Positions 6,966-15,919 of a DNA stretch of 64,000 nucleotides are shown piece after piece. The DNA lies in assembly GCA_934699585.1 (NCBI GenBank), contig CAKUWY010000002.1, positions 211,234 through 275,233 of the forward strand, read 5' to 3'. The translations under genes were made by a program, and so were the position numbers. Origin of the DNA: an uncultured Fibrobacter sp. (lineage in GTDB: Bacteria > Fibrobacterota > Fibrobacteria > Fibrobacterales > Fibrobacteraceae). Position 1 is the first letter of the stretch. Each line of letters starts with the position of its first letter. Below the pieces are notes generated by a model. The model was not told the DNA's origin and did not search any database. It saw nothing but the letters and a program-made list of their open reading frames with translations.

Positions 6966-8030
6966 ATGAGTAACACATTTTTCAAGATTTCAGCATTTGT
7001 GACGATTTCCTTGATTTCGTCATTCACCCTCACCGCCTGCGGAGACGCTGAAGATGGAGCACAAGGCGTTGCCGGAACCCCGGGCGAGCAGGGCGAACCA
7101 GGTGCAAGTTGCACAGCAAAAAAACTAAAAGACGGGACCGGCTACGAGCTGAAATGCGGCAACGAAACCATCGGCACAATCCTGAATGGCGAACAAGGCG
7201 AGCCGGGTGAACAAGGCGAACCCGGAAACGACGGAACAAGCTGCACCGTAGCCGACACCACCGACGAAAACGACAATACACGCACCGGTTACAAGCTGAT
7301 TTGCGATGAAAGCCTCAAGGGTGTGGTGTGGAACGGCAACGACGGGCACGACGCAAACATCGCCGAGGCCTTGGACTTAGAATTTTACAACAGGCTTATG
7401 CTCGGTCACAAAGGCACTTCCTTATTCTGGGATGGCAACGACGGCGAAAACATGGTTATCCCCGAAGGTTGCTCTGGAGCGACCTGGAACTATTGGACAG
7501 ACAAAGACATAGGTGGAAACAGCGGTTTCGCCTTCAATAGCGCCACCTTTGTGAATTCTGAGCCTAAATCAGATTTTACGAGCGAATATATTTCCGACAA
7601 TCATGCTGTAGGAGGAAAAGTTATGCTGAAGCCGAATGATATAGGCTGGTCCAGCGTCATGTTACAAGTTGGCGGAAGCAGCATTTCGCCCGAATCTAAT
7701 ATTTTTACAGTCCAGTCCGAGAAAATGCTCGGCCTATGCGTTGAGTATATGAGCGATTTTGATATCACCACAACTGTTTTTTATTACGAGGAAAACCTGA
7801 ACAATAACGCAAGGCCATACATCATCATTCCCAAATCAACAAAGAAGACAGTCGTTAATATCCCTTGGGTTGCATTTGAAAAATCACAGGAATGGGGCGA
7901 AGTCGTCACCATCAGCGACGCACTAAAACGTGCAAACGGGTTTGGATTTCAAGTTAGTTCCGATGGGGCAACAACCTCATCGGGCGACTTGTGGATTTAC
8001 AAAATTGGCGCCTACGGCACGTGTGAATAA
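6966..8030 (+). CDS. Lipoprotein with collagen-like Gly-x-x repeats
   Basis: 354 residues from the ATG at 6966, chosen because AGGAG precedes it and it opens directly on a signal peptide (lipobox LTAC). Two collagen-like tracts follow (GAQGVAGTPGEQGEPG and GEQGEPGEQGEPGNDG), separated by Cys-containing segments. The C-terminal ~100 residues (LGLCVEYMSDFD...KIGAYGTCE) resemble the C-terminus of the 8896 lipoprotein and look like a beta-sandwich of carbohydrate-binding type. A surface, possibly substrate-binding, role is inferred. The TIGR02147 regulator gene follows after 14 nt. Confidence 0.85.
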   Translation: MSNTFFKISAFVTISLISSFTLTACGDAEDGAQGVAGTPGEQGEPGASCTAKKLKDGTGYELKCGNETIGTILNGEQGEPGEQGEPGNDGTSCTVADTTDENDNTRTGYKLICDESLKGVVWNGNDGHDANIAEALDLEFYNRLMLGHKGTSLFWDGNDGENMVIPEGCSGATWNYWTDKDIGGNSGFAFNSATFVNSEPKSDFTSEYISDNHAVGGKVMLKPNDIGWSSVMLQVGGSSISPESNIFTVQSEKMLGLCVEYMSDFDITTTVFYYEENLNNNARPYIIIPKSTKKTVVNIPWVAFEKSQEWGEVVTISDALKRANGFGFQVSSDGATTSSGDLWIYKIGAYGTCE

Positions 8031-8044
8031 ATTATCTTTAAAGC

Positions 8045-8878
8045 ATGCAACCTATCACAAGCTATCTTGATTACAGGAAGTACATTCTTGACTTCTACAC
8101 CGAGCACAAAGAGCGCAGTAGATTCTCGTGGCGGGAATTTGCAAGGCTTGCTGGTTTTTCAAACCCTGTTTACCTAAAACAGGTGGCCGACGGCAAGTAT
8201 AACCTGAGCAAAAATAGCACCTCCCGCGTCGCAAAAGGCATGAATCTTACAGGCGAAAGTCTGATCTATTTCAGACTTCTCGTCCTTTTTTGCCATGCGG
8301 ACACCGACAAAGAACGTACAAGCCTGTTCAAAAAGATGCAGGCCATAGGCCGCAAAAGCAAGGATTCAATCTATAACAAAGATTCTCTGAAATTTTTTCT
8401 TTCATGGAAAAATGCCGTTATCCGCGAACTGGCAACAAGCATGCAAGACGCGAGCCCCGCTGACATCGCAAGAATGACCATTCCCGAGTCAAGTACGGAC
8501 GAAGTTAATGAGGCCATCTCGCTGATGTTCAATCTCGGTCTCCTGCAACAAGACAAAAACGGCAAGTACCACCAAACATCAAAAGTTATTTCCATGATGG
8601 ACCCGGCTAAACAGGTCGCATCCACCAAGCTCCAGATTGCCATGGGAAAACTCGCCCTTGAGGCGCTAAAGGACATTCCCTTCAGTAGTCGCAGCATGAC
8701 GGGCCTTACCATAGGCATTTCTTCCAAAAGCTACAAACGTATCGTCTTTGAACTAGCCGAATTTCGCAAGAAGATTATCGCCATCGTAGCGGACGATCCA
8801 GTCACGGAACAAGTTTACCGACTGAACCTGCAATTTTTCCCTCTTTCAAAGAAAATAGAGAAAGTAAGCAACCCTTAA
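8045..8878 (+). CDS. TIGR02147-family protein (putative DNA-binding regulator)
   Basis: 277 residues. The opening SYLDYRKYILDFYTEHK followed by FSWREFARLAGFSNPVYLKQV is typical of TIGR02147, a paralogous family expanded in Fibrobacter; the N-terminal part resembles a helix-turn-helix and the remainder is helical. The biochemical role of the family is not established; its members often sit beside exported proteins, as here, between two lipoprotein genes with gaps of 14 and 17 nt. Likely co-transcribed with both. Confidence 0.9.
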   Translation: MQPITSYLDYRKYILDFYTEHKERSRFSWREFARLAGFSNPVYLKQVADGKYNLSKNSTSRVAKGMNLTGESLIYFRLLVLFCHADTDKERTSLFKKMQAIGRKSKDSIYNKDSLKFFLSWKNAVIRELATSMQDASPADIARMTIPESSTDEVNEAISLMFNLGLLQQDKNGKYHQTSKVISMMDPAKQVASTKLQIAMGKLALEALKDIPFSSRSMTGLTIGISSKSYKRIVFELAEFRKKIIAIVADDPVTEQVYRLNLQFFPLSKKIEKVSNP

Positions 8879-8895
8879 AAAAGGAATTTTTCATT

Positions 8896-10539
8896 TTGTC
8901 AAAGTTTTTACTAGCCGCCCTTTTTAGCATTATCATTTTCCTTACGGCCTGTTCCGGCAAAAACGAAACTGCTGGCGGAGTCGTCGAAGACCAGGGAATT
9001 GTCGCTATCATTGACAAGAACATATCCGGCGTATCGCAAAAAGGTCCGTTCGTCAGCGGAGCCTCCATCACACTCTTGGAAATGAACGAGAAATACAACC
9101 AGACCGGAAAAGCATTCTATGCAAATATCATCAACGACAAGGGAGAATTCTCCATAGAAAAAATATCTCTAGACGCGCCATTTGCCACATTAATCGTAAA
9201 CGGTTATTATAAGAACGAGGTAAGTGGAGAAACATCTAACGGAATGATTCAGCTCAAGGCCATCTCGGATTTGAGCAAGCGTGAAACAGTAAACATCAAT
9301 CTGCTCACTCACCTAGAATACAAGCGCGTACTCGCCCTGCTGGATTCTGGAATAGAAATCACCAAGGCCAAGGAAAAGGTTGAGCGTGAAATTCTTGCTG
9401 CATTCGACATAAGCCTAAGAAGCGCAGACAAATATTTCGAAGACATGAACATCTTCGAAACCGACATGAGCGACGCTGCGCTGCTTGCCATATCCGTCCT
9501 TACACAAGGCGACCTCGGAGAGGGCGATTTTACCGAACGGCTAACAAAACTATCCGAAGACCTGTTTGACGGCGTGCTAGATAACGACACACTGCAGGCC
9601 GAAATGGCAGACTTCGCCTCCACAGCATCTCTCGAATCCATCCGAATAAATGTGGAAAAATGGAACCCGGCTGAAACAGCCCCCGACTTTGAAAAGTTCG
9701 TAAACAGATTCTGGTGGCACAACTTTGAATTGGGCGACTGCACCACCAATCGCGAAGGCGAATTAGCACAGAACAAGAACCCGCTAAGCATTCACTACAA
9801 GGAATGGTACGAATGCAGCGACGGAGCATGGATTGTGTCTCTCAAAGTGGATAGCAACGCCGTCGGCGAGGGCTTCGACGCTTGGTACTACGGAAAAAAT
9901 TCTGCGGAAGGTCATTCCTACGGCAAGGACTGTATCACGGACCACCGGGTGCTGACTGAATACATTGATCCTTGCAATGGGAGCGGCGGATATTGGTGGT
10001 ACTACACTGTTGGCGATTCCGTAACTATAAACTGGGGACCAGAAGAAAATCTGCAACCCGGTAACGATATTGGTGACAACGATCTATCGCACATCATTGA
10101 AGCGTGCAAGGGAATCTGTGGAAAAATTCACACCCCAGGCTACAGCAGTGACAAAGATTACACTAATTTCGTCGTCGGATTGAGCCTTGTAGACGATACG
10201 AAAAACGGCGAAAATGTACAGAAATGGCGAGGAATTTGCCTTGAATATGCCTACACCTTCAACGGACTCGTTACTTTATTTGCTGTCCCATCGAAAGAAA
10301 CGAACGACCTTTACGCCCACCAGCTATACACATTGCCACAATCATCGAAAAAAAAGGTATTGAACATTTCATGGAATGAATTTACGCCAAGCATGTTCAC
10401 ACCAGCACAGAAACGAGTCACCATAATGGAAACGGTGCAAAATTTCGCACGAATTGTCATCCAGTTCGACAATGCCGAAGGAGGCGACGGTTCCTTCAGC
10501 ATCACTAAAGTCGGAGCCTACGGTACCTGCGGGAAATAA
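8896..10539 (+). CDS. Large lipoprotein with carboxypeptidase-regulatory-like N-domain
   Basis: 547 residues, starting at TTG 8896 with AAGGAA upstream. A type II signal peptide (IIIFLTAC) is followed by a segment typical of Fibrobacter surface proteins (SGVSQKGPFVSGASITLLE) that resembles a regulatory-like beta-sandwich, then a helical part (about 125-250) and Trp-rich beta segments. The last ~100 residues (CLEYAYTFNG...KVGAYGTCGK) match the C-terminus of the 6966 lipoprotein. A surface or substrate-binding role is inferred from this shared domain and the operon with TIGR02147. Confidence 0.8.
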   Translation: MSKFLLAALFSIIIFLTACSGKNETAGGVVEDQGIVAIIDKNISGVSQKGPFVSGASITLLEMNEKYNQTGKAFYANIINDKGEFSIEKISLDAPFATLIVNGYYKNEVSGETSNGMIQLKAISDLSKRETVNINLLTHLEYKRVLALLDSGIEITKAKEKVEREILAAFDISLRSADKYFEDMNIFETDMSDAALLAISVLTQGDLGEGDFTERLTKLSEDLFDGVLDNDTLQAEMADFASTASLESIRINVEKWNPAETAPDFEKFVNRFWWHNFELGDCTTNREGELAQNKNPLSIHYKEWYECSDGAWIVSLKVDSNAVGEGFDAWYYGKNSAEGHSYGKDCITDHRVLTEYIDPCNGSGGYWWYYTVGDSVTINWGPEENLQPGNDIGDNDLSHIIEACKGICGKIHTPGYSSDKDYTNFVVGLSLVDDTKNGENVQKWRGICLEYAYTFNGLVTLFAVPSKETNDLYAHQLYTLPQSSKKKVLNISWNEFTPSMFTPAQKRVTIMETVQNFARIVIQFDNAEGGDGSFSITKVGAYGTCGK

Positions 10540-10572
10540 TTTAAACCCGCGCTCCCGCTAAAACATCGCAGG

Positions 10573-11763
10573 CTAATCAGCAGCGCGTTCTAACCAACGC
10601 AAACTTTCATCTATAAAGTTAAACGTCTTTGCGTAGGCTTCGTCACGCACATCCTTGCGAGATAGGTACAGGTCGTGTAAGCCGCCCGCCACCGTTTCCG
10701 TCGTTACCTTCGTCCCGACTTTCGGCGCCCACATCGCTATATGCTCCACATCCAGCACGCCATCGCAATGCATTTGGTTCTCTGACCATTCATCGTCATC
10801 ATCGCTACAGTCTCCATGCATCACAAGCACCGGTGAATTTATATGAAATCCCCTGTGCAATTCCAGCTGGGCCCTATGAACCCCGCGTATCCACCCCAAG
10901 AACTGCTCCGGCCGTTCTTCGCTTTTCCACTCCGTATTGTATTGCCACTCGCCATAACGCTCCCTGTTGATCGCGTAAGCATAATTCGGATTCCCGCTGG
11001 ACCCAATCGAAAAGTCAGGCAGGTACATGGCCAGCTCCGAAATGACCGGAATCGCGACATTGCGCACAAACCAATTAAAATTGAAATCAAAGAAAGGACT
11101 GTTCAAGACAAGGGCCGCAAACTTTTCGGCTGGACGGGACTCCGCATAGAACGACACCAGCAAGCCGCCCTGGGAATGCCCCATCAAGACCAGCGGCAAC
11201 GAATGCGCATGCCCTGTACGCTCCTTCGTAATCACCCGCACAAGATCCACCGCAAAATCCAGCTCCGGAAAAAACTCCCGCATGTTCCGCAGGTCACCCC
11301 GACGGTCCCCAGGCACAAAGGAGCGCCCGCAATAATGCAGGTCTATCGCGAAAAAGGCGTAGCCCGCCGAATCCGCCTTTTGAGCCATTTCCTTCTGGAA
11401 AAAATAATCGTTGTAACCGTGTACATACAAGATTATCCCCCGCGCGGGCTTGGCACCGGCAGCGGAATCAACCGCACCAGAATCAACCGCCGCCGAGCTC
11501 CCGAAAGGAAATTCCACCAGAGTCGAACGGAATTCTTTTCCGCCCACATTTGTGCGCATCCCATACTGACGGAAAGGCGCACCCAGCGCCACATCGTCGA
11601 TACCACCCGCATAAGCCTGCCACACGTCATGGGCGCTCACCGAAACCTTGACGCCGGAATCAAGCGTGCGCTCCTCTTCCAAAACCCCGTTGGCAAACCC
11701 GATGTGGAACAAAACGGCCACGACAAAAACCATGCCAACAGCGACAAGTCTAAATTTTTTCAC
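10573..11763 (-). CDS. Alpha/beta hydrolase, lysophospholipase-like, membrane-anchored
   Basis: 396 residues from GTG 11763, preferred over GTG 11790 because GCAGGG lies just upstream and the product then opens as a signal anchor (KKFRLVAVGMVFVVAVLFH). The hydrolase core has LYVHGYND (oxyanion loop), GHSQGG (nucleophile Ser), HGDCSDDDD (acid) and GGLHDLYLS (His). This is the monoglyceride lipase/PldB-like group; the substrate is unknown. It stands alone on the minus strand, divergent from the acetyltransferase. Confidence 0.85.
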   Translation of the reverse strand: MKKFRLVAVGMVFVVAVLFHIGFANGVLEEERTLDSGVKVSVSAHDVWQAYAGGIDDVALGAPFRQYGMRTNVGGKEFRSTLVEFPFGSSAAVDSGAVDSAAGAKPARGIILYVHGYNDYFFQKEMAQKADSAGYAFFAIDLHYCGRSFVPGDRRGDLRNMREFFPELDFAVDLVRVITKERTGHAHSLPLVLMGHSQGGLLVSFYAESRPAEKFAALVLNSPFFDFNFNWFVRNVAIPVISELAMYLPDFSIGSSGNPNYAYAINRERYGEWQYNTEWKSEERPEQFLGWIRGVHRAQLELHRGFHINSPVLVMHGDCSDDDDEWSENQMHCDGVLDVEHIAMWAPKVGTKVTTETVAGGLHDLYLSRKDVRDEAYAKTFNFIDESLRWLERAAD

Positions 11764-11890
11764 AAGAACACCCTGCAAGTGCAAAAACACTCCATAAACA
11801 CTTCATCCATGCCGTAAATGATAGCAAGTTTTTCCCCAAAACTGCACACGATAAAAATATAGCCTACGGATAGAAATTCACAAAATAATC

Positions 11891-11902
11891 TATATTTCTT
11901 CC
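11891..11902 (+). promoter_or_regulatory. -10 element placing the transcript start at the start codon
   Basis: TATATT at 11891-11896, then six bases, then the GTG at 11903. With the usual 6-8 nt from -10 to start site, the mRNA would begin at or within a base or two of the GTG, that is, leaderless. No Shine-Dalgarno sequence is present. Confidence 0.6.
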
Positions 11903-12541
11903 GTGCCTGCAAAGACTCCCGACCCAAACATCATCCAGCCTATCGCCAACGTGGAGGCATTGACCTTCGTCAAGCCCGATGTCAAAAACCAAAACATCAT
12001 TGTGGGCGATTTCACCTACTTTGCCGACAAGGACTTTGAGCGGCACGTCACCCACCATTACGACTTTAACGGCGACAAGCTCATCATCGGCAAGTTCTGC
12101 CAGATTGCCGCCGGCGTGGAATTCGTGATGAACGGGGCAAACCACCAAATGAACGCAGCCACCACTTACCCGTTCTACATCTTCGGCACATGGGAGCAGC
12201 CCGCCCCGGCCCAGAGCGACCTTCCGCTCAAGGGCGATACCGTCATCGGTAACGACGTATGGATCGGGCAGAATGTGACGATTCTCCCAGGCGTCCACAT
12301 CGGAGACGGCGCCATCATCGGGGCAAACTCCGTCGTAGCAAGCGACGTCACACCCTATACCATCGTGGCAGGGAACCCCGCCAAACTCATCCGCAAGCGA
12401 TTCGACGACGAACTCACCGCACTGCTGCTCAAGTTCAAGTGGTGGGACAAGAGTATCGACGAAATCAACAGTCTCATTCCCATTCTCACCAGCGGTGACC
12501 TCAAAAAAGTGAAAGCCGAGCTCAAGGCCCGGCTTATGTAA
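11903..12541 (+). CDS. Vat/CatB-type O-acetyltransferase (left-handed beta-helix)
   Basis: 212 residues, the family's usual length. It has the hexapeptide-repeat core (VIGNDVWIGQNVTILPGVHI, IGDGAIIGANSVVASDVTPY) and the family marker FVMNGANHQMNAATTYPF, whose His is the catalytic base in virginiamycin and chloramphenicol acetyltransferases. These enzymes move acetyl from acetyl-CoA to a hydroxyl; the real substrate may be an antibiotic or a sugar. The start is GTG without a ribosome binding site, probably on a leaderless mRNA. A fragment of a second copy lies at 6621. Confidence 0.92.
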   Translation: MPAKTPDPNIIQPIANVEALTFVKPDVKNQNIIVGDFTYFADKDFERHVTHHYDFNGDKLIIGKFCQIAAGVEFVMNGANHQMNAATTYPFYIFGTWEQPAPAQSDLPLKGDTVIGNDVWIGQNVTILPGVHIGDGAIIGANSVVASDVTPYTIVAGNPAKLIRKRFDDELTALLLKFKWWDKSIDEINSLIPILTSGDLKKVKAELKARLM

Positions 12542-12543
12542 GT

Positions 12544-12572
12544 GGAGATCCCGCAACGAGTGCGGGATGACA
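12544..12572. repeat. REP-like hairpin, copy 2
   Basis: GAGATCCCGCAACGAGTGCGGG then ATGACA, just after the acetyltransferase stop and before the convergent MoxR gene. Confidence 0.75.
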
Positions 12573-12595
12573 ATGTCGGTTAGAGATTGCCGCGA

Positions 12596-13579
12596 CTACG
12601 GAACCTCAACAGAATCCAGAATCTTCTGCACGACAGTTTCGGCAGAAACTTCTTCCGCTTCGGCCTCGTAGCTCAGGATAATACGGTGGCGGAGCACTTC
12701 CATGGCAACGGCCTTCACGTCTTCCGGCGTCACGTAGGCGCGGCCCTGGATAAACGCATGGGCCTTCGAAGCCTGGGCAAGGCCGATGGATGCACGCGGA
12801 GAAGCGCCCACTTCCACAAAGCCCACCAGGTCGCTGCGCTTGATGCTGCCCGGATCACGGGTCGCAAGCACCAGGTTCACGATGTATTCGCGAACGCGTT
12901 CGTCCACGTACACCTGCTTCACCAGCTGGCGGGCGGCCAGAATGTCTTCCTTCGTGGCGACAGCCTGCGGCTGACGGAGCCCCGCACCGGCAACGGCGTC
13001 GAGAATCTTCATTTCGTCGGCCTTGTTCGGGTAGCTGACCTTCACCTTCAACAGGAAACGGTCCACCTGGGCTTCGGGCAGCGGATACGTACCTTCCTGC
13101 TCAATCGGGTTCTGCGTGGCAAGCACCAGAAACGGCTCGTCCAGCTTGAACGTTTCATCACCAATCGTGATATGGCGTTCCTGCATCGCTTCGAGAAGCG
13201 CGCTCTGCACCTTCGACGGAGCACGGTTAATTTCATCGGCGAGCACCAGGTTCGTAAACAGCGGGCCCTTGCGGGTCTCGAACTTCGCTTCCTTCGCGTT
13301 ATAAATCGTGGTACCCAGCAAGTCGGCCGGCAACAGGTCGGGAGTGAACTGGATGCGCTTGAAATCCAGCGACACCGCATCGGCAAAAGCCTTCACCGCA
13401 GTCGTCTTGGCAAGGCCCGGCAAGCCTTCCAGCAGCACGTGGCCGTCGGCCAAGATACCCGTCAGAATGCTTTCGACCAGAGCCTTCTGGCCAATCACCG
13501 TCCCTTCCACTTCACGCAGCAAGTTCATGCAAAAAGCGCTCTGCTGGCGCACCTTTTCCGAAAGTTCCTGAATATCCAT
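12596..13579 (-). CDS. MoxR-family AAA+ ATPase
   Basis: 327 residues. Walker A GLPGLAKT, Walker B VLADEINRAP, sensor LATQNPIEQEGTYPLPEAQ and the lid (ASPRASIGLAQASKA) are all present. MoxR proteins act as chaperone-like ATPases, usually with a VWA-domain partner in a Bat operon. No VWA gene is adjacent here; the closest possible relative is the anchored protein at 20569. GAGG precedes the ATG at 13579. It is the only gene in its transcript as far as I can see. Confidence 0.93.
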   Translation of the reverse strand: MDIQELSEKVRQQSAFCMNLLREVEGTVIGQKALVESILTGILADGHVLLEGLPGLAKTTAVKAFADAVSLDFKRIQFTPDLLPADLLGTTIYNAKEAKFETRKGPLFTNLVLADEINRAPSKVQSALLEAMQERHITIGDETFKLDEPFLVLATQNPIEQEGTYPLPEAQVDRFLLKVKVSYPNKADEMKILDAVAGAGLRQPQAVATKEDILAARQLVKQVYVDERVREYIVNLVLATRDPGSIKRSDLVGFVEVGASPRASIGLAQASKAHAFIQGRAYVTPEDVKAVAMEVLRHRIILSYEAEAEEVSAETVVQKILDSVEVP

Positions 13580-13651
13580 GCGATTTTACCTCTGTGTATA
13601 TTTTACAAAATTTCAACGGCCTCCGTTTTTCGAATATCATCGTTCGTCAGC

Positions 13652-13681
13652 AAGACGAGAGACGAGAGACGAGAGACGAGA
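13652..13681. repeat. (GAGAGACGA)-type short tandem repeat
   Basis: About four 8-bp units ACGAGAG(A) in the intergenic DNA upstream of the MoxR gene. The surrounding 13580-13815 also holds short G/C hairpins (GGTCGGACCTACGGTCC, GGTCGCCTTCGGCTCC) and no gene. Confidence 0.6.
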
Positions 13682-13815
13682 GTTTTTTCCGGATTTTAAG
13701 ATACAAAATTCCACGGAAAAAGGCAAATGGGGTCTGAGGTCGGACCTACGGTCCTTTGGGGTATGAGCTCGGTCGCCTTCGGCTCCCTCTGAGGTTCAAG
13801 GAAACTTGACAAAAA

Positions 13816-13899
13816 AGGGGGAGGCATCCCCCTGGTTGCAGCCGCCACGCGTCTTCCACCACCTCCTCGCCTAGGGGGACACCCCCTAACACCCCCCAT
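13816..13899 (-). repeat. Composite G/C-hairpin intergenic element, copy B
   Basis: In minus orientation it reads GGGGGTGTCCCCC-TAGGCGAGGAGG and ends GGGGGATGCCTCCCCC. It begins directly at the stop of the 13900 lipoprotein gene. Confidence 0.65.
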
Positions 13900-14778
13900 C
13901 TAATACATGTAAGACACCGAGAAATGGGTCCGCCAAATGTTCTTGACCGAAGCGGGAGAATGGGTAAGGTAAAACGTTTCTCCCATATTCAACAGAACAT
14001 GATCAAACAGAAAGACAGTCGCCCCGGCGTATTGCGATAGAAAATACGGAAAATCAATGGTGATGTCGTAATCTTCGGGAATCTCGACATTTTCCAGATA
14101 GAGAGAATTTCTGAATAGCCAAGGCTGATAAAAGCCCGTAGAAAAATTCAACGAAAAATGTTCCGTCACAAAAAGGCTTGAATAGGCGTACAGTCCGAAA
14201 TTGGCGTTGTTGTAAGAATGAGTCTCTTCAAATTCTCCTTTGAATACTGTATTTTCGATTTCTCCACTGTATGCGGTATTGGAATGAAGCTCATATTCTA
14301 CGCTCAAATACTTTCCAGAATAAGTAGCCTTATCCTTGGAATAGCCCAAGCGAGTTCCTACCCCAAATTCACCGACGAGAGAATTAAGCCCCGCAAAAAG
14401 AGTAACAGAAGGATATGGATCAACCTCGACCCGGCCCCCTCCCAAGAAAACCCACCTCTTTACAAAAACATCCAACGACCCGCTAAAAGGTTTCTCTTTC
14501 AGTCGATATTCAAATTCAGCCCTTTCTTTCGGGAGCGATTCTCCAAAACGACGATCATACCCCTCATTTTCAAGACCTTCTAAAGGTATTATTTCCTTAT
14601 CCCCAATACTATACGCAACATTCCCCTTGAAATAAACGGTATTCGGCATCACCCAGACGCCAGTCCCCCAAAACGGTTCGGGAACATTTACATCAAACGA
14701 GCCCTTCGTTATATTCGCCTTGTGAACTGAACAACCATACAACAGAAACACCAACAAAATGAGAAATACGACTTTCAT
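13900..14778 (-). CDS. Lipoprotein with beta-barrel-like sequence
   Basis: 292 residues from ATG 14778 (a TTG three codons upstream is less likely). The signal peptide is MKVVFLILLVFLLYGC with the lipobox LLYGC. The rest is rich in alternating aromatic/polar strands (for example HFSLNFSTGFYQPW, THFSVSYMY at the C-terminus), as in outer-membrane barrels. A lipidated barrel is odd, so a periplasmic beta-rich fold is also possible. No homologue recognised. Confidence 0.7.
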   Translation of the reverse strand: MKVVFLILLVFLLYGCSVHKANITKGSFDVNVPEPFWGTGVWVMPNTVYFKGNVAYSIGDKEIIPLEGLENEGYDRRFGESLPKERAEFEYRLKEKPFSGSLDVFVKRWVFLGGGRVEVDPYPSVTLFAGLNSLVGEFGVGTRLGYSKDKATYSGKYLSVEYELHSNTAYSGEIENTVFKGEFEETHSYNNANFGLYAYSSLFVTEHFSLNFSTGFYQPWLFRNSLYLENVEIPEDYDITIDFPYFLSQYAGATVFLFDHVLLNMGETFYLTHSPASVKNIWRTHFSVSYMY

Positions 14779-14877
14779 ACACCACAATGATAACTTTTTT
14801 CTAAAACAAACAAATGCTTTTCGTCAGCTCATTTGCGAGCTTCATCTAACGAAACAGACAACTTCGCATCTGGAAAG

Positions 14878-14905
14878 GAGATTCCGGCTCGGAGGCCGGA
14901 ATGAC
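14878..14905. repeat. REP-like hairpin, copy 3
   Basis: GAGATTCCGGCTCGGAGGCCGGA then ATGACA between the lipoprotein gene and the toxin-antitoxin operon. Confidence 0.75.
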
Positions 14906-14962
14906 AAAAACAGGATAGAGATTGCTTCACTTCGGTCGCAATGACTCTGTGCAATTCGACGC

Positions 14963-15115
14963 TTACTTTTTCTTCTTCGGAGCAGGCACTTCCAGCAACA
15001 TCGCATCGAGCAGGCGAACCAGCAAATCGCTGTCTTCTATCTGTTCGTTGGTCACGCGCAGTTTTCCATTGAACTGCTCCAAAACGTGGTCACGAAACTT
15101 TTCAAAACTCGGCAT
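14963..15115 (-). CDS. Small 50-residue protein behind the MNT/HEPN pair
   Basis: Five nt after the stop of the HEPN gene, on the same strand, ATG 15115 opens a 50-codon frame (MPSFEKFRDHVLEQFNG...; C-terminus APKKKK) with codon use like its neighbours. It reads as an acidic amphipathic helix followed by a basic tail. I know no homologue. Its position makes it a possible third component of the toxin-antitoxin operon; it could also be a chance frame. Confidence 0.5.
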   Translation of the reverse strand: MPSFEKFRDHVLEQFNGKLRVTNEQIEDSDLLVRLLDAMLLEVPAPKKKK

Positions 15116-15120
15116 GAAAT

Positions 15121-15531
15121 CTACGAGGGGATTTCTTCCAAATCGCGGATCTTTTCCTGCATCGTATTAGAGAATTTCTCAAACTCAGCAATGTAGATAT
15201 CATAAATACGAGTTAAAACCTCGTTAAACGCCCCTTCATCATACACATGAGTTGCAGAATTTCTATCCCGAAGCATCGAGAGCCAGGTAGTTTCATCATC
15301 CAAAAAATTGTACTTGAACCCAGCCCTAAGAATTTCACGAGGCGAACCATTCTCAGCATCGACTATAGCATGCGCACGCATTACCTCTTGCAAGGTTTTC
15401 CACAACAACTCAAAAGTCAAACTAAACTGGCCTATGACGCCTGTCCTATAAATTTCATCGGACAAAGCCAGTTCCCTATTGGAATTTTTTAACACCCGAA
15501 AACTGTTCAAAAAAATATCATACTTTTGCAT
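15121..15531 (-). CDS. HEPN-domain toxin (HI0074/HepT-like)
   Basis: 136 residues from ATG 15531, which lies inside the end of the nucleotidyltransferase gene with GAGGGG upstream. It matches the nucleotidyltransferase-substrate-binding family (TIGR01987): FSLTFELLWKTLQ, SPREILR, WLSMLRDRN. The RNSATHVY stretch (about residues 91-98) is the Rx4HxY motif of HEPN RNase toxins. In type VII systems the toxin cleaves RNA unless the MNT partner AMPylates Tyr of this motif. That function is inferred by family. Confidence 0.88.
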   Translation of the reverse strand: MQKYDIFLNSFRVLKNSNRELALSDEIYRTGVIGQFSLTFELLWKTLQEVMRAHAIVDAENGSPREILRAGFKYNFLDDETTWLSMLRDRNSATHVYDEGAFNEVLTRIYDIYIAEFEKFSNTMQEKIRDLEEIPS

Positions 15532-15802
15532 AAAGAATTTGCCCCTCCCGCGCAATAGATTCTCTCAACTTATCCGAAACAATTTTGTTCAAATCAACAA
15601 TATCAAACGACAAAAGGGTATCTGCCTGTTCTTCAAGAAGTTCTTCAAAGCGATATACATTCGAACCCGACACCGCGAGATCAATATCGCTACGTTCGCG
15701 ATTCGTACCCCGTGCGCGAGAACCGAACAGAACGACCTTATCAAGAACGCAATCCCTTGCGAACTTTTTTATCTGATTCTGTATGTTTATAGGCAGGTTC
15801 AT
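15518..15802 (-). CDS. MNT-domain nucleotidyltransferase antitoxin (MntA-like)
   Basis: 94 residues from ATG 15802 with GAGG five bases upstream; a GTG two codons earlier overlaps that site. The minimal nucleotidyltransferase motif GSx10DxD is complete (G27, S28, D39, D41). It overlaps the HEPN gene by 14 nt. The family neutralises its HEPN partner by adding AMP. Order antitoxin-toxin is usual for this type. Confidence 0.9.
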   Translation of the reverse strand: MNLPINIQNQIKKFARDCVLDKVVLFGSRARGTNRERSDIDLAVSGSNVYRFEELLEEQADTLLSFDIVDLNKIVSDKLRESIAREGQILYAKV

Positions 15803-15919
15803 TTGCACCTCAGAGGTTCTTTTTCAATATACATTATTTTAAGAAATAACGCAAGACGGTTTATCCACGAACCCCGTTCATTTCTAGTTATTTTGTTTAT
15901 TCTCCCTACGCTCAACTAC

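Noticed and set aside
13696..13899. 67-codon frame reading GGVRGCPPRRGG
   Set aside because: Translation of the composite G/C hairpin element, not a gene.
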